Shown piece by piece: positions 24,036 to 33,267 of a DNA stretch of 64,000 bases. This stretch comes from Paraurantiacibacter namhicola. Lineage in GTDB: Bacteria > Pseudomonadota > Alphaproteobacteria > Sphingomonadales > Sphingomonadaceae. A model generated the notes under the pieces. The model was not told the DNA's origin and searched no databases. It saw nothing but the letters and a program-made list of their open reading frames with translations. Position 1 is the stretch's first letter. Every line of letters starts with the position of its first letter. The stretch covers positions 2,217,001 to 2,281,000 of the forward strand of contig NZ_CP016545.1 of assembly GCF_001687545.1 (NCBI RefSeq). Reading direction: 5' to 3'. Both the position numbers and the translations under genes were made by a program.

Positions 24036-25337
24036 TTACCTACCCACCGCCACGTAGGTGAAGCCTTCGCGCTCCACTTCGGTGCGGCTGTAGAGGTTGC
24101 GCAGGTCCACCAGCAGCGGCTGCTTCAGCAGGTCCTTCGCGCGCTTCAGGTCGAGTGCGCGGAATACGTCCCATTCGGTCACGATCACGGCGGCATCGGC
24201 CCCGTCCATCGCCTCATAGGCGTTCTCGCAATAGGTGACGTCGTTGATGACTGCCTTGGCCTGTTCCATCCCTTCAGGATCGTAGGCCTTCACCTTTGCG
24301 CCGGCATCCTGCAGCGCCTGCACCACGGCGATGGCGGGACTGTCGCGCATGTCATCGGTATTGGCCTTGAAGGTCAGGCCCAGCACGGCAACCGTCTTGC
24401 CATAGCCGTCCCCGCCCAGCGCCTGCACGACCTTGCGGCCCATGCTGCGCTTGCGGCTGTCATTGCTGGCGACGACGCTTTCCACGATGCGCAGCGGCGC
24501 CTCGAAATCCTCGCCGGTCTTCAGAAGGGCCAGCGTGTCCTTGGGGAAGCACGAGCCGCCATAGCCCGGCCCCGGCATCAGGAAGCGGCTGCCGATGCGC
24601 GTGTCGAGGCCGATGCCCTTGGCCACGTCCTGAACGTCTGCGCCCACTTTCTCGCACAGGTCGGCAATCTCGTTGATGAAGCCGATCTTGGTCGCAAGGA
24701 AGGCGTTGGCGGCGTATTTCGTCAGCTCCGCCCCGCGCCGGCTCATCACCAGCATCGGGCTCTCATTGCGGGTCAGCGGGCGATAGATGCCCTGCAGCAC
24801 TTCTTCGGCATGTTCGTCATTCACGCCGATGACCACGCGGTCGGGGCGCTTGAAGTCGTCGATCGCCGCGCCTTCGCGCAGGAATTCGGGGTTGGATGCA
24901 ACGGAGAATTCCAGGTCCGGGCAGGTCTCGCGGATGGTGCGCTCCACTTCGTCTCCCGTACCCACGGGGACGGTGGACTTGGTGACCACCACTGCGCCAT
25001 CGCGCAGATGCGGCGCCATTTCGCGCGATGCGGCGTGGACATAAGTCAGGTCCGCATGGCCATCCCCGCGGCGGCTGGGCGTGCCGACCGCGATGAAGAC
25101 CGCGTCCGCTTCCGGCAGTACGCTGGCGAGGTCCAGCGTGAAGTCCAGCCGGCCCGAGGCGACGTTTGCGGCCACCAGCTCGTCCAAACCCGGCTCGAAA
25201 ATGGGGATGCGGCCGTCCAGCAGCGCGTCGATCTTGGACTGGTCCTTGTCCACGCAGGTCACGTGATGGCCGAAATCGGCAAAGCAGGTGCCCGAAACCA
25301 GGCCGACATAGCCGGTGCCGATCATCACGATACGCAT
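24036..25337 (-). CDS. ugd: UDP-glucose 6-dehydrogenase
   Basis: This 433-residue enzyme makes UDP-glucuronate from UDP-glucose with two NAD+, feeding exopolysaccharide or glycolipid synthesis. It has the Rossmann motif IGTGYVGLVSG (6-16), the FIAVGTPS segment (81-88), substrate loop NPEFLREG (149-156) and catalytic C263 in GYGGSCFPKDTLAL. The length and all motifs are complete. It is transcribed alone, 28 bp downstream of queF. No other exopolysaccharide gene is nearby. The GT4 glycosyltransferase at 19757 might use uronate donors, but this is speculative. Confidence 0.96.
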   Translation of the reverse strand: MRIVMIGTGYVGLVSGTCFADFGHHVTCVDKDQSKIDALLDGRIPIFEPGLDELVAANVASGRLDFTLDLASVLPEADAVFIAVGTPSRRGDGHADLTYVHAASREMAPHLRDGAVVVTKSTVPVGTGDEVERTIRETCPDLEFSVASNPEFLREGAAIDDFKRPDRVVIGVNDEHAEEVLQGIYRPLTRNESPMLVMSRRGAELTKYAANAFLATKIGFINEIADLCEKVGADVQDVAKGIGLDTRIGSRFLMPGPGYGGSCFPKDTLALLKTGEDFEAPLRIVESVVASNDSRKRSMGRKVVQALGGDGYGKTVAVLGLTFKANTDDMRDSPAIAVVQALQDAGAKVKAYDPEGMEQAKAVINDVTYCENAYEAMDGADAAVIVTEWDVFRALDLKRAKDLLKQPLLVDLRNLYSRTEVEREGFTYVAVGR

Positions 25338-25365
25338 GCGAAAATTCCCCTGTAATGCCTAAATG

Positions 25366-25830
25366 TCAGCCGCGCCCGCGATAGGATGCCACGCCCTGGT
25401 CGGGCAGCCACAGCCCTTCGGGCGGCGCAGCGCTTTGCCAGAAAATGTCGATCGGGATGCCGCCGCGCGGATACCAGTAGCCACCGATCCTGAGCCATTC
25501 GGGTTGCATTTCGGTGAACAGCCGCTGCCCGATGCCCACGGTCACGTCCTCGTGAAAGCCGTTGTGGTTGCGGAAACTGCCCAGGAACAGCTTCAGGCTC
25601 TTGGACTCCACGATCGTCTCGCCCGGCACATAATCGATCACGATATGTGCGAAATCGGGCTGGCTGGTCACCGGGCAAAGGCTGGTGAATTCCGGCGCGG
25701 CGAAGCGGATGAGATATTGCGTGCCCGGGCGCGGATTGGGGACGTAATCCAGCTCCGCCTCCGCCGGGGAGCCTGGGAGCGGGGTCTGCTGGCCCAGCTG
25801 GCGCGGGGCATTATCGCTTTTGCCTGACAT
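25366..25830 (-). CDS. queF: NADPH-dependent 7-cyano-7-deazaguanine reductase
   Basis: This 154-residue YkvM-type (short, unimodular) QueF reduces preQ0 to preQ1 in queuosine synthesis. The thioimide-forming cysteine is C52 in [11 protein letters not shown], with acid D59. The NADPH-binding QueF motif ESKSLKLF lies at 75-82. ATG 25830 gives MSGKSDNAP and the usual length. An upstream in-frame ATG adds 12 unlikely residues. It precedes ugd on the same strand but is not functionally related. The 156-bp gap to the divergent gene at 25987 contains its promoter. Confidence 0.96.
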   Translation of the reverse strand: MSGKSDNAPRQLGQQTPLPGSPAEAELDYVPNPRPGTQYLIRFAAPEFTSLCPVTSQPDFAHIVIDYVPGETIVESKSLKLFLGSFRNHNGFHEDVTVGIGQRLFTEMQPEWLRIGGYWYPRGGIPIDIFWQSAAPPEGLWLPDQGVASYRGRG

Positions 25831-25986
25831 GGCAGGCCTGTTGCCGCAGGCCACGGCGATGGGCAACCCCGTTGCCGGTTTGCACCGATGCGCAGCGAAG
25901 TGTGCACGGCGCGCCTCGCCCCGCTTGCAGGCAGCAATTCAGTCGCTATTCAGCGCGGCGCGCCAAGCGCACCAGCCGGACACATC

Positions 25987-27216
25987 ATGCGTTACACGAT
26001 TTCCCTCACTGCCCTTGCTGCGGCCCTGCCAGCCTTGATGCTGGCGAGCACGCCAGCGGCTGCGCAGGTCACCGATTTCCGCCTGCCGCCCGCCCCCACG
26101 CCAACGCCCACCGCGCAAGGACCGGTGGATCCCGAAGCGCCGCGCGCCACGGTTCCGCTGCCCGGAGGCAACAGCCCATCGCCCACGCCCTCGCCTTCGC
26201 CCACACGCGCAGCGAGCCCGGCACCTTCGCCCACCGCTGAACCGCGCCAGACGCGTTCGCCTTCACCTTCACCGGCAGCCACGCGGCCGGCGACCCGGCC
26301 TGAGCCGACCATCCGCCGGCCGGCACAGCAGGCACCGCAGGCACGGCCAGTCCCGTTGCCACCGACCGGCGAGGCGCCAGCCGACAGGCCGGAAGGCCAG
26401 CCGTCACCGGATGCTGGCATTGCAGCGACGCCATCGTTCGATCTCGCCCCGGCAAGCCCGCCTGACACATCGCTGGACGCGGATGCCCCGGGCGGCATAG
26501 CGTCGCTGTGGCTGCTGGCAGCCCTGACGCTGGGCGTGCTTGCCTTGGTCGCAATCCTGCTGGTCCGGCGCAGACGCGTCGGTGCGATCCCGCTGGCAGT
26601 TCCGCAGATCGTGCGGCCAAATGTCACGCCAAAGACTGACGTGCCAGAGACGCCCGCGCCGGAAGCCGCGCCGCTTCCTGCTGCGGCCACTGCCACCACC
26701 CCAGCCGCTGCCGCTGCGCCTGCTGCGCCTGCCGCGGCTGCCACCAGCGCTTCCGGCCCGCTCGGCGTCACCCTGGCCCCGCACACGCTCAGCCTGACGC
26801 TGATGGCCGCAACGCTGGCTTACCGCCTGCAGCTGACCAATACCGGCGATACGGCTATGACCGATGTGGTGGTCGAGGCAGATCTTACCTCCGCCCACGC
26901 CGCGCGCCCGCAGGCAGACCAGCTGGCCGATGGCTTCACCGTGATGGAAATCCGCCACCGGCTGGATGGCATCGCGCCGGGCGAAACGAAGGAGGTGAAT
27001 GGCGAAATTCGCCTGCCGCTGAACCAGATCGCCGCCATCCGGCAGGGCAGCAGCGTGCTGTTCATACCGCTCGCACGCTTCGCCGCGCGCTGCGGGGCGG
27101 ACGTGGCGGTGCTGAATGCCGTAGTTGGCGCCATGGGCCCGCAAGGCGGCGTTGCCCCCGTCCGGATCGACCAGGGTCCGCGCATCATCCGGGGCCTGCA
27201 GGCACGCGGTTTCTGA
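25987..27216 (+). CDS. Pro/Ala-rich membrane-anchored protein with C-terminal beta domain, unknown
   Basis: This 409-residue protein has a Sec signal peptide ending PAAAQV (about residue 26), followed by about 135 residues of PTP/SPSP/PAP low complexity in the periplasm. One membrane helix follows at about 176-197 (LWLLAALTLGVLALVAILLV) with RRRR behind it. A second Ala/Pro linker leads to a cytoplasmic C-terminal domain of about 135 residues (MAATLAYRLQLTNTGDTAMT onward) that looks like a beta-sandwich. No catalytic motif is recognised. Starts upstream of ATG 25987 lie in non-coding-like sequence. Confidence 0.78.
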   Translation: MRYTISLTALAAALPALMLASTPAAAQVTDFRLPPAPTPTPTAQGPVDPEAPRATVPLPGGNSPSPTPSPSPTRAASPAPSPTAEPRQTRSPSPSPAATRPATRPEPTIRRPAQQAPQARPVPLPPTGEAPADRPEGQPSPDAGIAATPSFDLAPASPPDTSLDADAPGGIASLWLLAALTLGVLALVAILLVRRRRVGAIPLAVPQIVRPNVTPKTDVPETPAPEAAPLPAAATATTPAAAAAPAAPAAAATSASGPLGVTLAPHTLSLTLMAATLAYRLQLTNTGDTAMTDVVVEADLTSAHAARPQADQLADGFTVMEIRHRLDGIAPGETKEVNGEIRLPLNQIAAIRQGSSVLFIPLARFAARCGADVAVLNAVVGAMGPQGGVAPVRIDQGPRIIRGLQARGF

Positions 27217-27258
27217 CGCGGCTCGACGGGCCAGCCCGCAGCGGTTATCGCTGGGGTC

Positions 27259-28104
27259 ATGGGACCACTCGTCACGACGCAATGGCTGGCCGACAACCTT
27301 GGCGCAGCCGACCTGTCCGTCATCGATGCCAGCATGCACCTGCCCACAGCAGGACGCGAGGCGCGGCCGGAATTCGAGGCCGGGCACATCCCCGGCGCGC
27401 GGTTCCTGGACATGGCGAGCTTCACCGATCCAGCGAGCGATGTGCCCTCCGCCCTGCCCGATGCCGCATCCTTCGCGGCGCGGATGCAGATCATGGGCGT
27501 GACGCACCAGAGCCGCGTGGTCTTTTATGACGACAGCGACATCCACCCCTCCGCCCGCGCGTGGTTCATCGCGCGCATGCACGGGATGACGCAGGTCGCC
27601 GTGCTCGACGGCGGACTGGCGAAGTGGCGGGCCGAGGGGCGCGCGGTGGAGACCGGCCCCGCAGCTAGCGCCACTGGCGACATCGCACCCTCGCCCGGTC
27701 CGGGAACGGTGCGCAGCAAGCAGGACATGCTGGCCAACCTCTCCAGCGGAGCGGAGCAGGTGGTGGACGCTCGCGGTGCGGCCCGCTTCACCGGCGAAAG
27801 CGGTGATTTTCGCGGCGGCGTCGCGGAGGGCCATATCCCCGGTTCGCGCAACCTGCCGCACGGGCTGCTGTTCAATCCGGACAATACGTTCAAGGACGAG
27901 ACGGGACTGCGCGCCGCCTTTGCCGATGCCGGGATCGACCTTGAACGCCCGCTGGTCGCCACCTGCGGCAGCGGGGTTACGGCTTCGGTCGTCCTCTTCG
28001 CCGCACACATGCTCGGCAAGGACGATACCGCGCTGTATGACGGCAGCTGGAGCGAATGGGGCGCGGACCCCGATACGCCCAAGGCCACGGGAGCAGCCAG
28101 TTGA
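27259..28104 (+). CDS. sseA: 3-mercaptopyruvate sulfurtransferase (two rhodanese domains)
   Basis: This 281-residue tandem rhodanese has an inactive N-terminal domain (to about 130) and a catalytic C-terminal domain with C236 in the loop CGSGVTA. This is the 3-mercaptopyruvate sulfurtransferase type rather than the thiosulfate type (CRKGVTA). It transfers sulfane sulfur from 3-mercaptopyruvate to acceptors. Conserved FEAGHIPGARF (39-49) and VAEGHIPGSRNL (188-199) mark the two domains. The stop overlaps the TTG start of metC, linking it to the following sulfur genes. Confidence 0.93.
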   Translation: MGPLVTTQWLADNLGAADLSVIDASMHLPTAGREARPEFEAGHIPGARFLDMASFTDPASDVPSALPDAASFAARMQIMGVTHQSRVVFYDDSDIHPSARAWFIARMHGMTQVAVLDGGLAKWRAEGRAVETGPAASATGDIAPSPGPGTVRSKQDMLANLSSGAEQVVDARGAARFTGESGDFRGGVAEGHIPGSRNLPHGLLFNPDNTFKDETGLRAAFADAGIDLERPLVATCGSGVTASVVLFAAHMLGKDDTALYDGSWSEWGADPDTPKATGAAS

Positions 28105-29306
28105 GCGAGCGGCGAAAGGAAGACCGGCCCAAGACCGATGCCGTCACCTCCGGGCGGCGGGCGGAATGGACCGGCGCGGTCGTCAGTCCCCCGGTCTGGC
28201 GCGGCAGCACGCATCTCTACGCCGATTGCGCGGATCTGGCGCGCGGCAGGCCCGATGGCGACGGCCATTTCTATTACGGAAGGCGCGGCTCACCTACGCA
28301 ATGGGCGCTGGCCGACGCGCTGACGCAGCTGGAACCCGGCGCGCATGGCACGCTGCTGTACCCAAGCGGCGTGGCGGCGATTGCGGGCGCGCTGCTGGGC
28401 GTGCTGCGGCAGGGCGATGTCCTGCTGATGACCGACAATGTCTATCAACCCAGTCGCGCCATGGCCCGCACCCTGCTGGCACCGCTGGGCATTGAGACAC
28501 GCTTCTTCGACCCGCTCGACATCCCGGCATACGAAGCCGCCTTTTGCGACCGCACGAAGGCGGTTTTGCTGGAAAGCCCCGGCAGCCTGACCATGGAAGT
28601 GTGCGATGTGCCCGAACTGGCGCGGATCGCGCGCGAAAAGGGCGCGGCCAGCATGATCGACAACACTTGGGCCAGCCCGCTGGGCTTCCCGGCGCTGGAG
28701 CGCGGGTGCGACATTTCGATCATGAGCCTGACCAAGCATGTCGGCGGCCATTCCGACCTGCTGATGGGCTCCGTCGCGGCGGGCGAGGAATGGTTCGGCA
28801 AGCTGCGCGAGACGTATCTGGCGCTGGGACAGGTGGTCTCGCCGGACGATGCCGCGCTTGCCTCGCGCGGGCTGCGCACACTGCCAATCCGCCTGCAGCA
28901 GAGCGAAGGTGCCGCGCTGGAAATCGCGCAGTGGCTGGCGGGGCGCGCCGAGGTGGCCGAGGTGCTGTGCCCCATGCTGCCGGGCGCGCCGGGACACGAG
29001 CTGTGGCAGCGTGATTTCAAGTCCGGCTGCGGCCTGTTCAGCTTCATGCTGGAGGGGCGCTCCCCAGCCCACCGCGCGCGGCTGATCGATGCGCTGCGCC
29101 TGTTCGGCATCGGATATTCCTGGGGCGGGTTCGAAAGCCTTGCCATCCCCTTCGATGCGGCACGTGCGCGCACGGTGATGCGCTGGCCGCCCGCGGGCAT
29201 GGATGGTGACAACCGGCTGGGCATTCGCCTATCCATCGGGCTGGAAGACGCGGCGGACCTGATCGCGGACCTCGAACAGGCCTTCGCGGCCATGGATAAC
29301 GAATGA
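28101..29306 (+). CDS. metC: Cystathionine beta-lyase (PLP-dependent)
   Basis: This 401-residue Cys/Met-metabolism PLP enzyme starts at TTG 28101, which overlaps the sseA stop (TTGA). The frame is open a little upstream without a better start. The PLP-binding lysine K212 is in SIMSLTKHVGGHSD, with D187 in the SMIDNTWASP strand. The phosphate-binding YPSGVAAI (88-95) is also present. The N-terminal VSPPVWRGSTHLY is typical of MetC, which splits cystathionine to homocysteine, pyruvate and ammonia. The downstream mscS gene overlaps by 4 bp (ATGA). Confidence 0.93.
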   Translation: MSERRKEDRPKTDAVTSGRRAEWTGAVVSPPVWRGSTHLYADCADLARGRPDGDGHFYYGRRGSPTQWALADALTQLEPGAHGTLLYPSGVAAIAGALLGVLRQGDVLLMTDNVYQPSRAMARTLLAPLGIETRFFDPLDIPAYEAAFCDRTKAVLLESPGSLTMEVCDVPELARIAREKGAASMIDNTWASPLGFPALERGCDISIMSLTKHVGGHSDLLMGSVAAGEEWFGKLRETYLALGQVVSPDDAALASRGLRTLPIRLQQSEGAALEIAQWLAGRAEVAEVLCPMLPGAPGHELWQRDFKSGCGLFSFMLEGRSPAHRARLIDALRLFGIGYSWGGFESLAIPFDAARARTVMRWPPAGMDGDNRLGIRLSIGLEDAADLIADLEQAFAAMDNE

Positions 29307-30469
29307 CCACTGCAAGCCCATCGCCGGACGCCGCCGCCAGCCCGCAGGACAATAGCGCCCTGACAGACGCCCTGCCCGCAGAGCTCGACCCTGCGGCTGC
29401 TTCGGACGCGTTGGAAGGGACCGGAGAAGCTCTGGTGGGCGGAACCAACCCATCCGCGGAACCCACGCCGATCGATGACGGGCTGGAAGGCGCCAACACC
29501 ATCAAGGAAGCGGTGGCCGAGCAAAGCACCACGATCGGCGGCATCATCGAGCAGCTGGACGCATGGGGCTTCACCGTCGCGGACACGCGCTTCTCCGTCT
29601 GGACCGTCCTGCTGGTGGTTCTGGTGGTCATGGCGGTGCTGGTTGCCGCGCGCATCCTGACAGCCGTTGCCAAGACCGTTCTTCGCCGCAGCACGCGGCT
29701 GAGCGCCACGCAGCGCCTGCTGGCGGAAAAACTGGTCACCATCGGCGTCTGGGCGCTGGCGATCTTCATCGGCATCGACGTGCTGGGCATCGACTTGACA
29801 GCCCTTGCCGTGTTCTCCGGCGCCTTCGGCCTCGCCATCGGTTTCGGCCTGCAGAAGACCTTCGGTAACCTGATCTCCGGCATCATCCTGCTGATGGACC
29901 GGTCCATCAAGCCGGGCGACGTGATCGCGGTGGCAGACCTGGCGGGTAACGAGACCTTTGGCCAGATCCGCAAGATTGGCATCCGCGCCGTATCGGTCAC
30001 CACACGGGACCAGCGCGAATACCTGATCCCCAACGAAAACCTGATGATCAACCAGGTCGAAAACTGGTCCTATTCCAGCAAGCAGGTCCGCATGCAGGTG
30101 AATGTGGGCATCAGCTACAACTGCGATATCGCCAAGGCGGAAGAGCTGATGCTGGAGGCCGCCAAGGCCTGCAAGCGCGTGCTGGAAAAGCCCGCACCGA
30201 CGGTATGGCTCAGCGGCTATGGTGACAGCTCGGTCGACTTCGTGATCCACTGCTGGATCGTCGATCCGGAAGAGGGCGTGGGCAACGTCCGTTCAGACGT
30301 GCTGAAGAAGCTGTGGTGGCTGTTCCAGGAGCACGGCATCGAAATTCCCTTCCCGCAGCGCGACCTGAACCTGCGCGATAACGAGCAGATGCAGCAGCTG
30401 ATCGCCGCCATTTCCCAGCGCATGGAAGAGCGCGATGGCGGCGAAAGCGGCGAAAAAGCCGGAAGCTAG
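29303..30469 (+). CDS. Small-conductance mechanosensitive channel, MscS family
   Basis: This 388-residue protein has a low-complexity acidic N-terminal stretch of about 90 residues. Membrane helices follow at about 98-117 and 145-162, with pore helix TM3 at 168-198 (GLAIGFGLQKTFGNLISG). The beta domain is KPGDVIAVADLAGNETFGQI, and the cytoplasmic cage domain completes it. The long disordered extension is unusual compared with E. coli MscS (286 aa). It releases osmolytes under hypo-osmotic shock. The ATGA overlap with metC places an envelope-safety gene inside a sulfur-metabolism transcript. Confidence 0.94.
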   Translation: MTTASPSPDAAASPQDNSALTDALPAELDPAAASDALEGTGEALVGGTNPSAEPTPIDDGLEGANTIKEAVAEQSTTIGGIIEQLDAWGFTVADTRFSVWTVLLVVLVVMAVLVAARILTAVAKTVLRRSTRLSATQRLLAEKLVTIGVWALAIFIGIDVLGIDLTALAVFSGAFGLAIGFGLQKTFGNLISGIILLMDRSIKPGDVIAVADLAGNETFGQIRKIGIRAVSVTTRDQREYLIPNENLMINQVENWSYSSKQVRMQVNVGISYNCDIAKAEELMLEAAKACKRVLEKPAPTVWLSGYGDSSVDFVIHCWIVDPEEGVGNVRSDVLKKLWWLFQEHGIEIPFPQRDLNLRDNEQMQQLIAAISQRMEERDGGESGEKAGS

Positions 30470-30493
30470 CCGATCTTGGTCGCTGCGTAGTTG

Positions 30494-30507
30494 CGCTTTC
30501 AAAAGCG
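30494..30507. promoter_or_regulatory. Inverted repeat upstream of the cobA-cysIH operon
   Basis: CGCTTT-CA-AAAGCG is a perfect 6-bp inverted repeat, immediately followed by a -10-like TATAGG (30510-30515) in the 103-bp gap before cobA. A regulator of sulfate assimilation could bind here. No -35 at a good spacing was found, so the promoter is uncertain. Confidence 0.3.
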
Positions 30508-30572
30508 AATATAGGGGCATCGCCAAGGCATTCTCGCTGGCAGCCTAGCGGGCATCGGCGCATCTGCGCTGC

Positions 30573-31331
30573 ATGACAAAGACGGGAACATTATACCTTG
30601 TCGGCGCCGGGCCGGGCGATCCGGACCTGCTGACGCTGCGCGCCGCGCGGCTGGTCTCACGTGCGGACGTGCTGGTGCATGACGGGCTGGTTTCGCAGGA
30701 AATCCTGGACCTCGCTCCGCCCTCTGCGCGGCTGGTCAGCGTGGCCAAGAGCCGCGCCCGCCACACCCTGCCGCAGGACCAGATCAACGCCCTGCTGGTG
30801 CGCGAGGCGCTGGCGGGCCGGGACGTGGTGCGGCTGAAAGGCGGCGATCCCTTCGTATTCGGGCGTGGCGGCGAGGAGGCGGAAGATGCCCGCGCCGCCG
30901 GTTTGCGCGTTGAAGTGGTACCCGGCATCAGCGCCGCCAATGGTGCCGCTGCCGCCGCGCAGATCGCCCTGACCCACCGCGATGCCGCCAGCATCGTCAG
31001 CTTCGTCGCCGGCCAGTGCAAGGGGCTGTCGGATCAGGACTGGTCCGGACTTGCCGGTGTGGGCCGCACGCTGGTGATTTACATGGGCGTCAAGACCTCC
31101 GCCAAAATTGCGGAGAAGCTGATGGCGGACGGGCTGGCGCCCGACATGCCGATTGCCGTGATCGAGAATGCCACGCGGCCGGAGATGCGCGTGCTGCGCG
31201 GGCCGCTGGCTGCGCTGGAGGACATCGTGACGCGCCAAAACGTGAAGAGCCCCGCGCTCATCGTGATCGGCGAGGTCACGGCGCGCGAGGATTTGGTGCT
31301 CGCCCGCACCGCACTGGAGGCGGCGGCATGA
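30573..31331 (+). CDS. cobA: Uroporphyrinogen-III C-methyltransferase (SUMT)
   Basis: This 252-residue SAM-dependent enzyme makes precorrin-2, the precursor of siroheme. It has GTLYLVGAGPGDPDLLTLRA at the N-terminus (SAM-binding P-loop), VRLKGGDPFVFGRGGEEAE and the VVPGISAANGAAA segment. It is the stand-alone methylase form, lacking the CysG oxidase/chelatase half. Siroheme is the cofactor of the sulfite reductase encoded two genes downstream, which explains its position. It overlaps the DUF2849 gene by 4 bp (ATGA). Confidence 0.96.
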   Translation: MTKTGTLYLVGAGPGDPDLLTLRAARLVSRADVLVHDGLVSQEILDLAPPSARLVSVAKSRARHTLPQDQINALLVREALAGRDVVRLKGGDPFVFGRGGEEAEDARAAGLRVEVVPGISAANGAAAAAQIALTHRDAASIVSFVAGQCKGLSDQDWSGLAGVGRTLVIYMGVKTSAKIAEKLMADGLAPDMPIAVIENATRPEMRVLRGPLAALEDIVTRQNVKSPALIVIGEVTAREDLVLARTALEAAA

Positions 31332-31627
31332 AGATCCTGACCGGCAATGACCTGCTGAGCGGAGCGGTGGTGTGGTGGGACGGCCAGGGCTGGTCTCTCC
31401 ATGTCGAACACGCCGCCGATGCAGGCGAGGAAGCCCCGGCCATCATGGCGCGCGAGGAAGCGGCCCGCCGCGTCAACGCGCCCTATGCCATTGAGGCGGA
31501 GCGCGAAGCGGGCGGCGGCATCCGTCCGGCGCATATCAAGGACCGCGTGCGCGCGCTTGGCCCCACCGTCCGCCCCGACCTGACCCTCAAACCGTCCGAG
31601 CCCGAAGCGCTCGACTGGGTGATCTGA
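31328..31627 (+). CDS. DUF2849 family protein of the cys operon
   Basis: This 99-residue protein starts at ATG 31328, overlapping the cobA stop. The frame is open far upstream but that part is antisense or out-of-frame cobA. The sequence shows SGAVVWWDGQGWSLHVEHA and a C-terminal VRALGPTVRPDLT tail, characteristic of DUF2849. The family is almost always found between cobA/cysG and cysI in alphaproteobacteria, so a helper role in sulfite reduction is likely but unproven. Its TGA shares a base with the cysI ATG (TGATG). Confidence 0.88.
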   Translation: MKILTGNDLLSGAVVWWDGQGWSLHVEHAADAGEEAPAIMAREEAARRVNAPYAIEAEREAGGGIRPAHIKDRVRALGPTVRPDLTLKPSEPEALDWVI

Positions 31628-33267
31628 TGTACAAATACGATTCCTACGACCAGGCGATGGTCGACGCGCGCGTCGCAGAATTCCGCGACCAGTGCGAGCG
31701 CCGCCTGTCCGGCAAGCTGTCCGAGGACCAGTTCAAGCCGCTGCGGCTGATGAACGGGCTCTATTTGCAGCTGCATGCCTACATGCTGCGCGTGGCCATT
31801 CCCTATGGCACGCTGGACAGCCGCCAGATGCACGCGCTGGCCGATATCGCGGACAAGTATGACCGGGGTTACGGCCACTTCACCACGCGGCAGAACATCC
31901 AGTACAACTGGATCAAGCTGGAGGACGCAGCGGACATCCTGGCCGACCTCGCCAAGGTGGAAATGCACGCCATCCAGACCAGCGGGAACTGCATTCGTAA
32001 CATCAGTTCGGACCATTTCGCGGGCGCTGCGGCGGACGAGGTGGTGGACCCGCGCCCGTATGCGGAGCTGCTGCGCCAGTGGTCCAGTTTCCACCCGGAA
32101 TTCAGCTATCTACCGCGCAAATTCAAGATCGCGGTCATCGCCAGCGAGCAGGACCGCGCGGCCATGCGCCTGCACGATATCGGCATCAACATCGTGCGCG
32201 GGCCCGGCGGCGATCTGGGCGCGGCATTCTATGTCGGCGGGGGCATGGGCCGCACGCCAATGATTGCGCCGTGCATCCGCGAATTCGTGCCGCTGGACCA
32301 GCTGGTGACTTATTCCGAGGCGTGCCTGCGCGTCTACAACCGCCATGGCCGCCGCGACAACAAGTACAAGGCGCGCATCAAGATCCTCGTCCATGAGATG
32401 GGAGCGGAGGAATATGCCCGGCAAGTGGAGGCGGAATTCGCCCATCTGCTGGAGCAGGGCGTGGAACCGCCGCTGGCCGAACTGGAACGTATCAAGCCGT
32501 TCTTCGACTTGCCGGAAGAGGTTGCGAACGCCGCCGACGCCCCGCAGGCCGAATCGCCCGGCAGCGAGCTGGCCGAATGGATCCTCGCCAACACGCACAA
32601 GCACAAGAACCCGGCCTTCGTCAGCGCGGTCATCTCGCTGAAACCCGTCGGCGGCATCCCCGGCGATGCGACGGCGGAGCAGATGCACGTCATGGCTGAC
32701 CTCGCGAAGGAATACGGTTTCGACGAATTGCGCGTCATGCACACGCAGAACATCGTCCTGCCGCATGTGCGCAAGGCGGACCTGCCCGCGCTGTTCGCAA
32801 AGCTGCAGGATGCGAGCCTTGCCACGGCAAACCTCGATGCGATCGACGACATCATCGCCTGCCCCGGCCTCGATTATTGCAGCCTGGCCAATGCCCGCTC
32901 CATCCCGGTCGCGCAGAAGATCTCGCGGCGCTTTGCTGAAAGCGGCAAGGCGAAGGAACTGGGCAAGCTGAAGCTGAAGATTTCCGGCTGCATCAACGCC
33001 TGCGGGCACCACCATGCGGGCCATATCGGCATCCTTGGCGTCGACCGGAAAGGCGTGGAGAATTACCAGCTCCTGCTCGGCGGCAGCGAGGCGGAAGATG
33101 TCTCCCTCGCCAAGATCACCGGCCCCGGCTTCGACGAGGACGGCGTGGTCGATGCCATCGAAACCGTCACCGACCTCTACATGCGCGAGCGGGAGGATGG
33201 GGAGCGCTTCCTCGACACCTATCGCCGCCTCGGCATGGCCCCGTTCAAGGAGGCGCTTTATGGCTGA
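31627..33267 (+). CDS. cysI: Nitrite/sulfite reductase hemoprotein (CysI-type)
   Basis: This 546-residue siroheme/[4Fe-4S] reductase converts sulfite to sulfide with six electrons. The cluster cysteines are C412 and C418 (CPGLDYC), then C455 and C459 (SGCINACGHHHAG). The N-terminal half has the repeated ferredoxin-like domain RGYGHFTTRQNIQYNW. Genetic context (cobA, DUF2849, DUF934, cysH) favours sulfite over nitrite. No flavoprotein CysJ is encoded nearby, so the electron donor is probably ferredoxin. Translation is coupled at both ends. Confidence 0.95.
   Translation: MYKYDSYDQAMVDARVAEFRDQCERRLSGKLSEDQFKPLRLMNGLYLQLHAYMLRVAIPYGTLDSRQMHALADIADKYDRGYGHFTTRQNIQYNWIKLEDAADILADLAKVEMHAIQTSGNCIRNISSDHFAGAAADEVVDPRPYAELLRQWSSFHPEFSYLPRKFKIAVIASEQDRAAMRLHDIGINIVRGPGGDLGAAFYVGGGMGRTPMIAPCIREFVPLDQLVTYSEACLRVYNRHGRRDNKYKARIKILVHEMGAEEYARQVEAEFAHLLEQGVEPPLAELERIKPFFDLPEEVANAADAPQAESPGSELAEWILANTHKHKNPAFVSAVISLKPVGGIPGDATAEQMHVMADLAKEYGFDELRVMHTQNIVLPHVRKADLPALFAKLQDASLATANLDAIDDIIACPGLDYCSLANARSIPVAQKISRRFAESGKAKELGKLKLKISGCINACGHHHAGHIGILGVDRKGVENYQLLLGGSEAEDVSLAKITGPGFDEDGVVDAIETVTDLYMREREDGERFLDTYRRLGMAPFKEALYG

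Noticed and set aside
26100-26420. Repeat-like PTP/SPSP codons as a tandem DNA repeat or CRISPR-like array
   Set aside because: The repetition is at protein level (Pro-rich linker), without constant repeat length or spacers.
28101-28200. SAM-responsive riboswitch expected before metC
   Set aside because: metC overlaps sseA directly, leaving no leader in which a riboswitch could fold.
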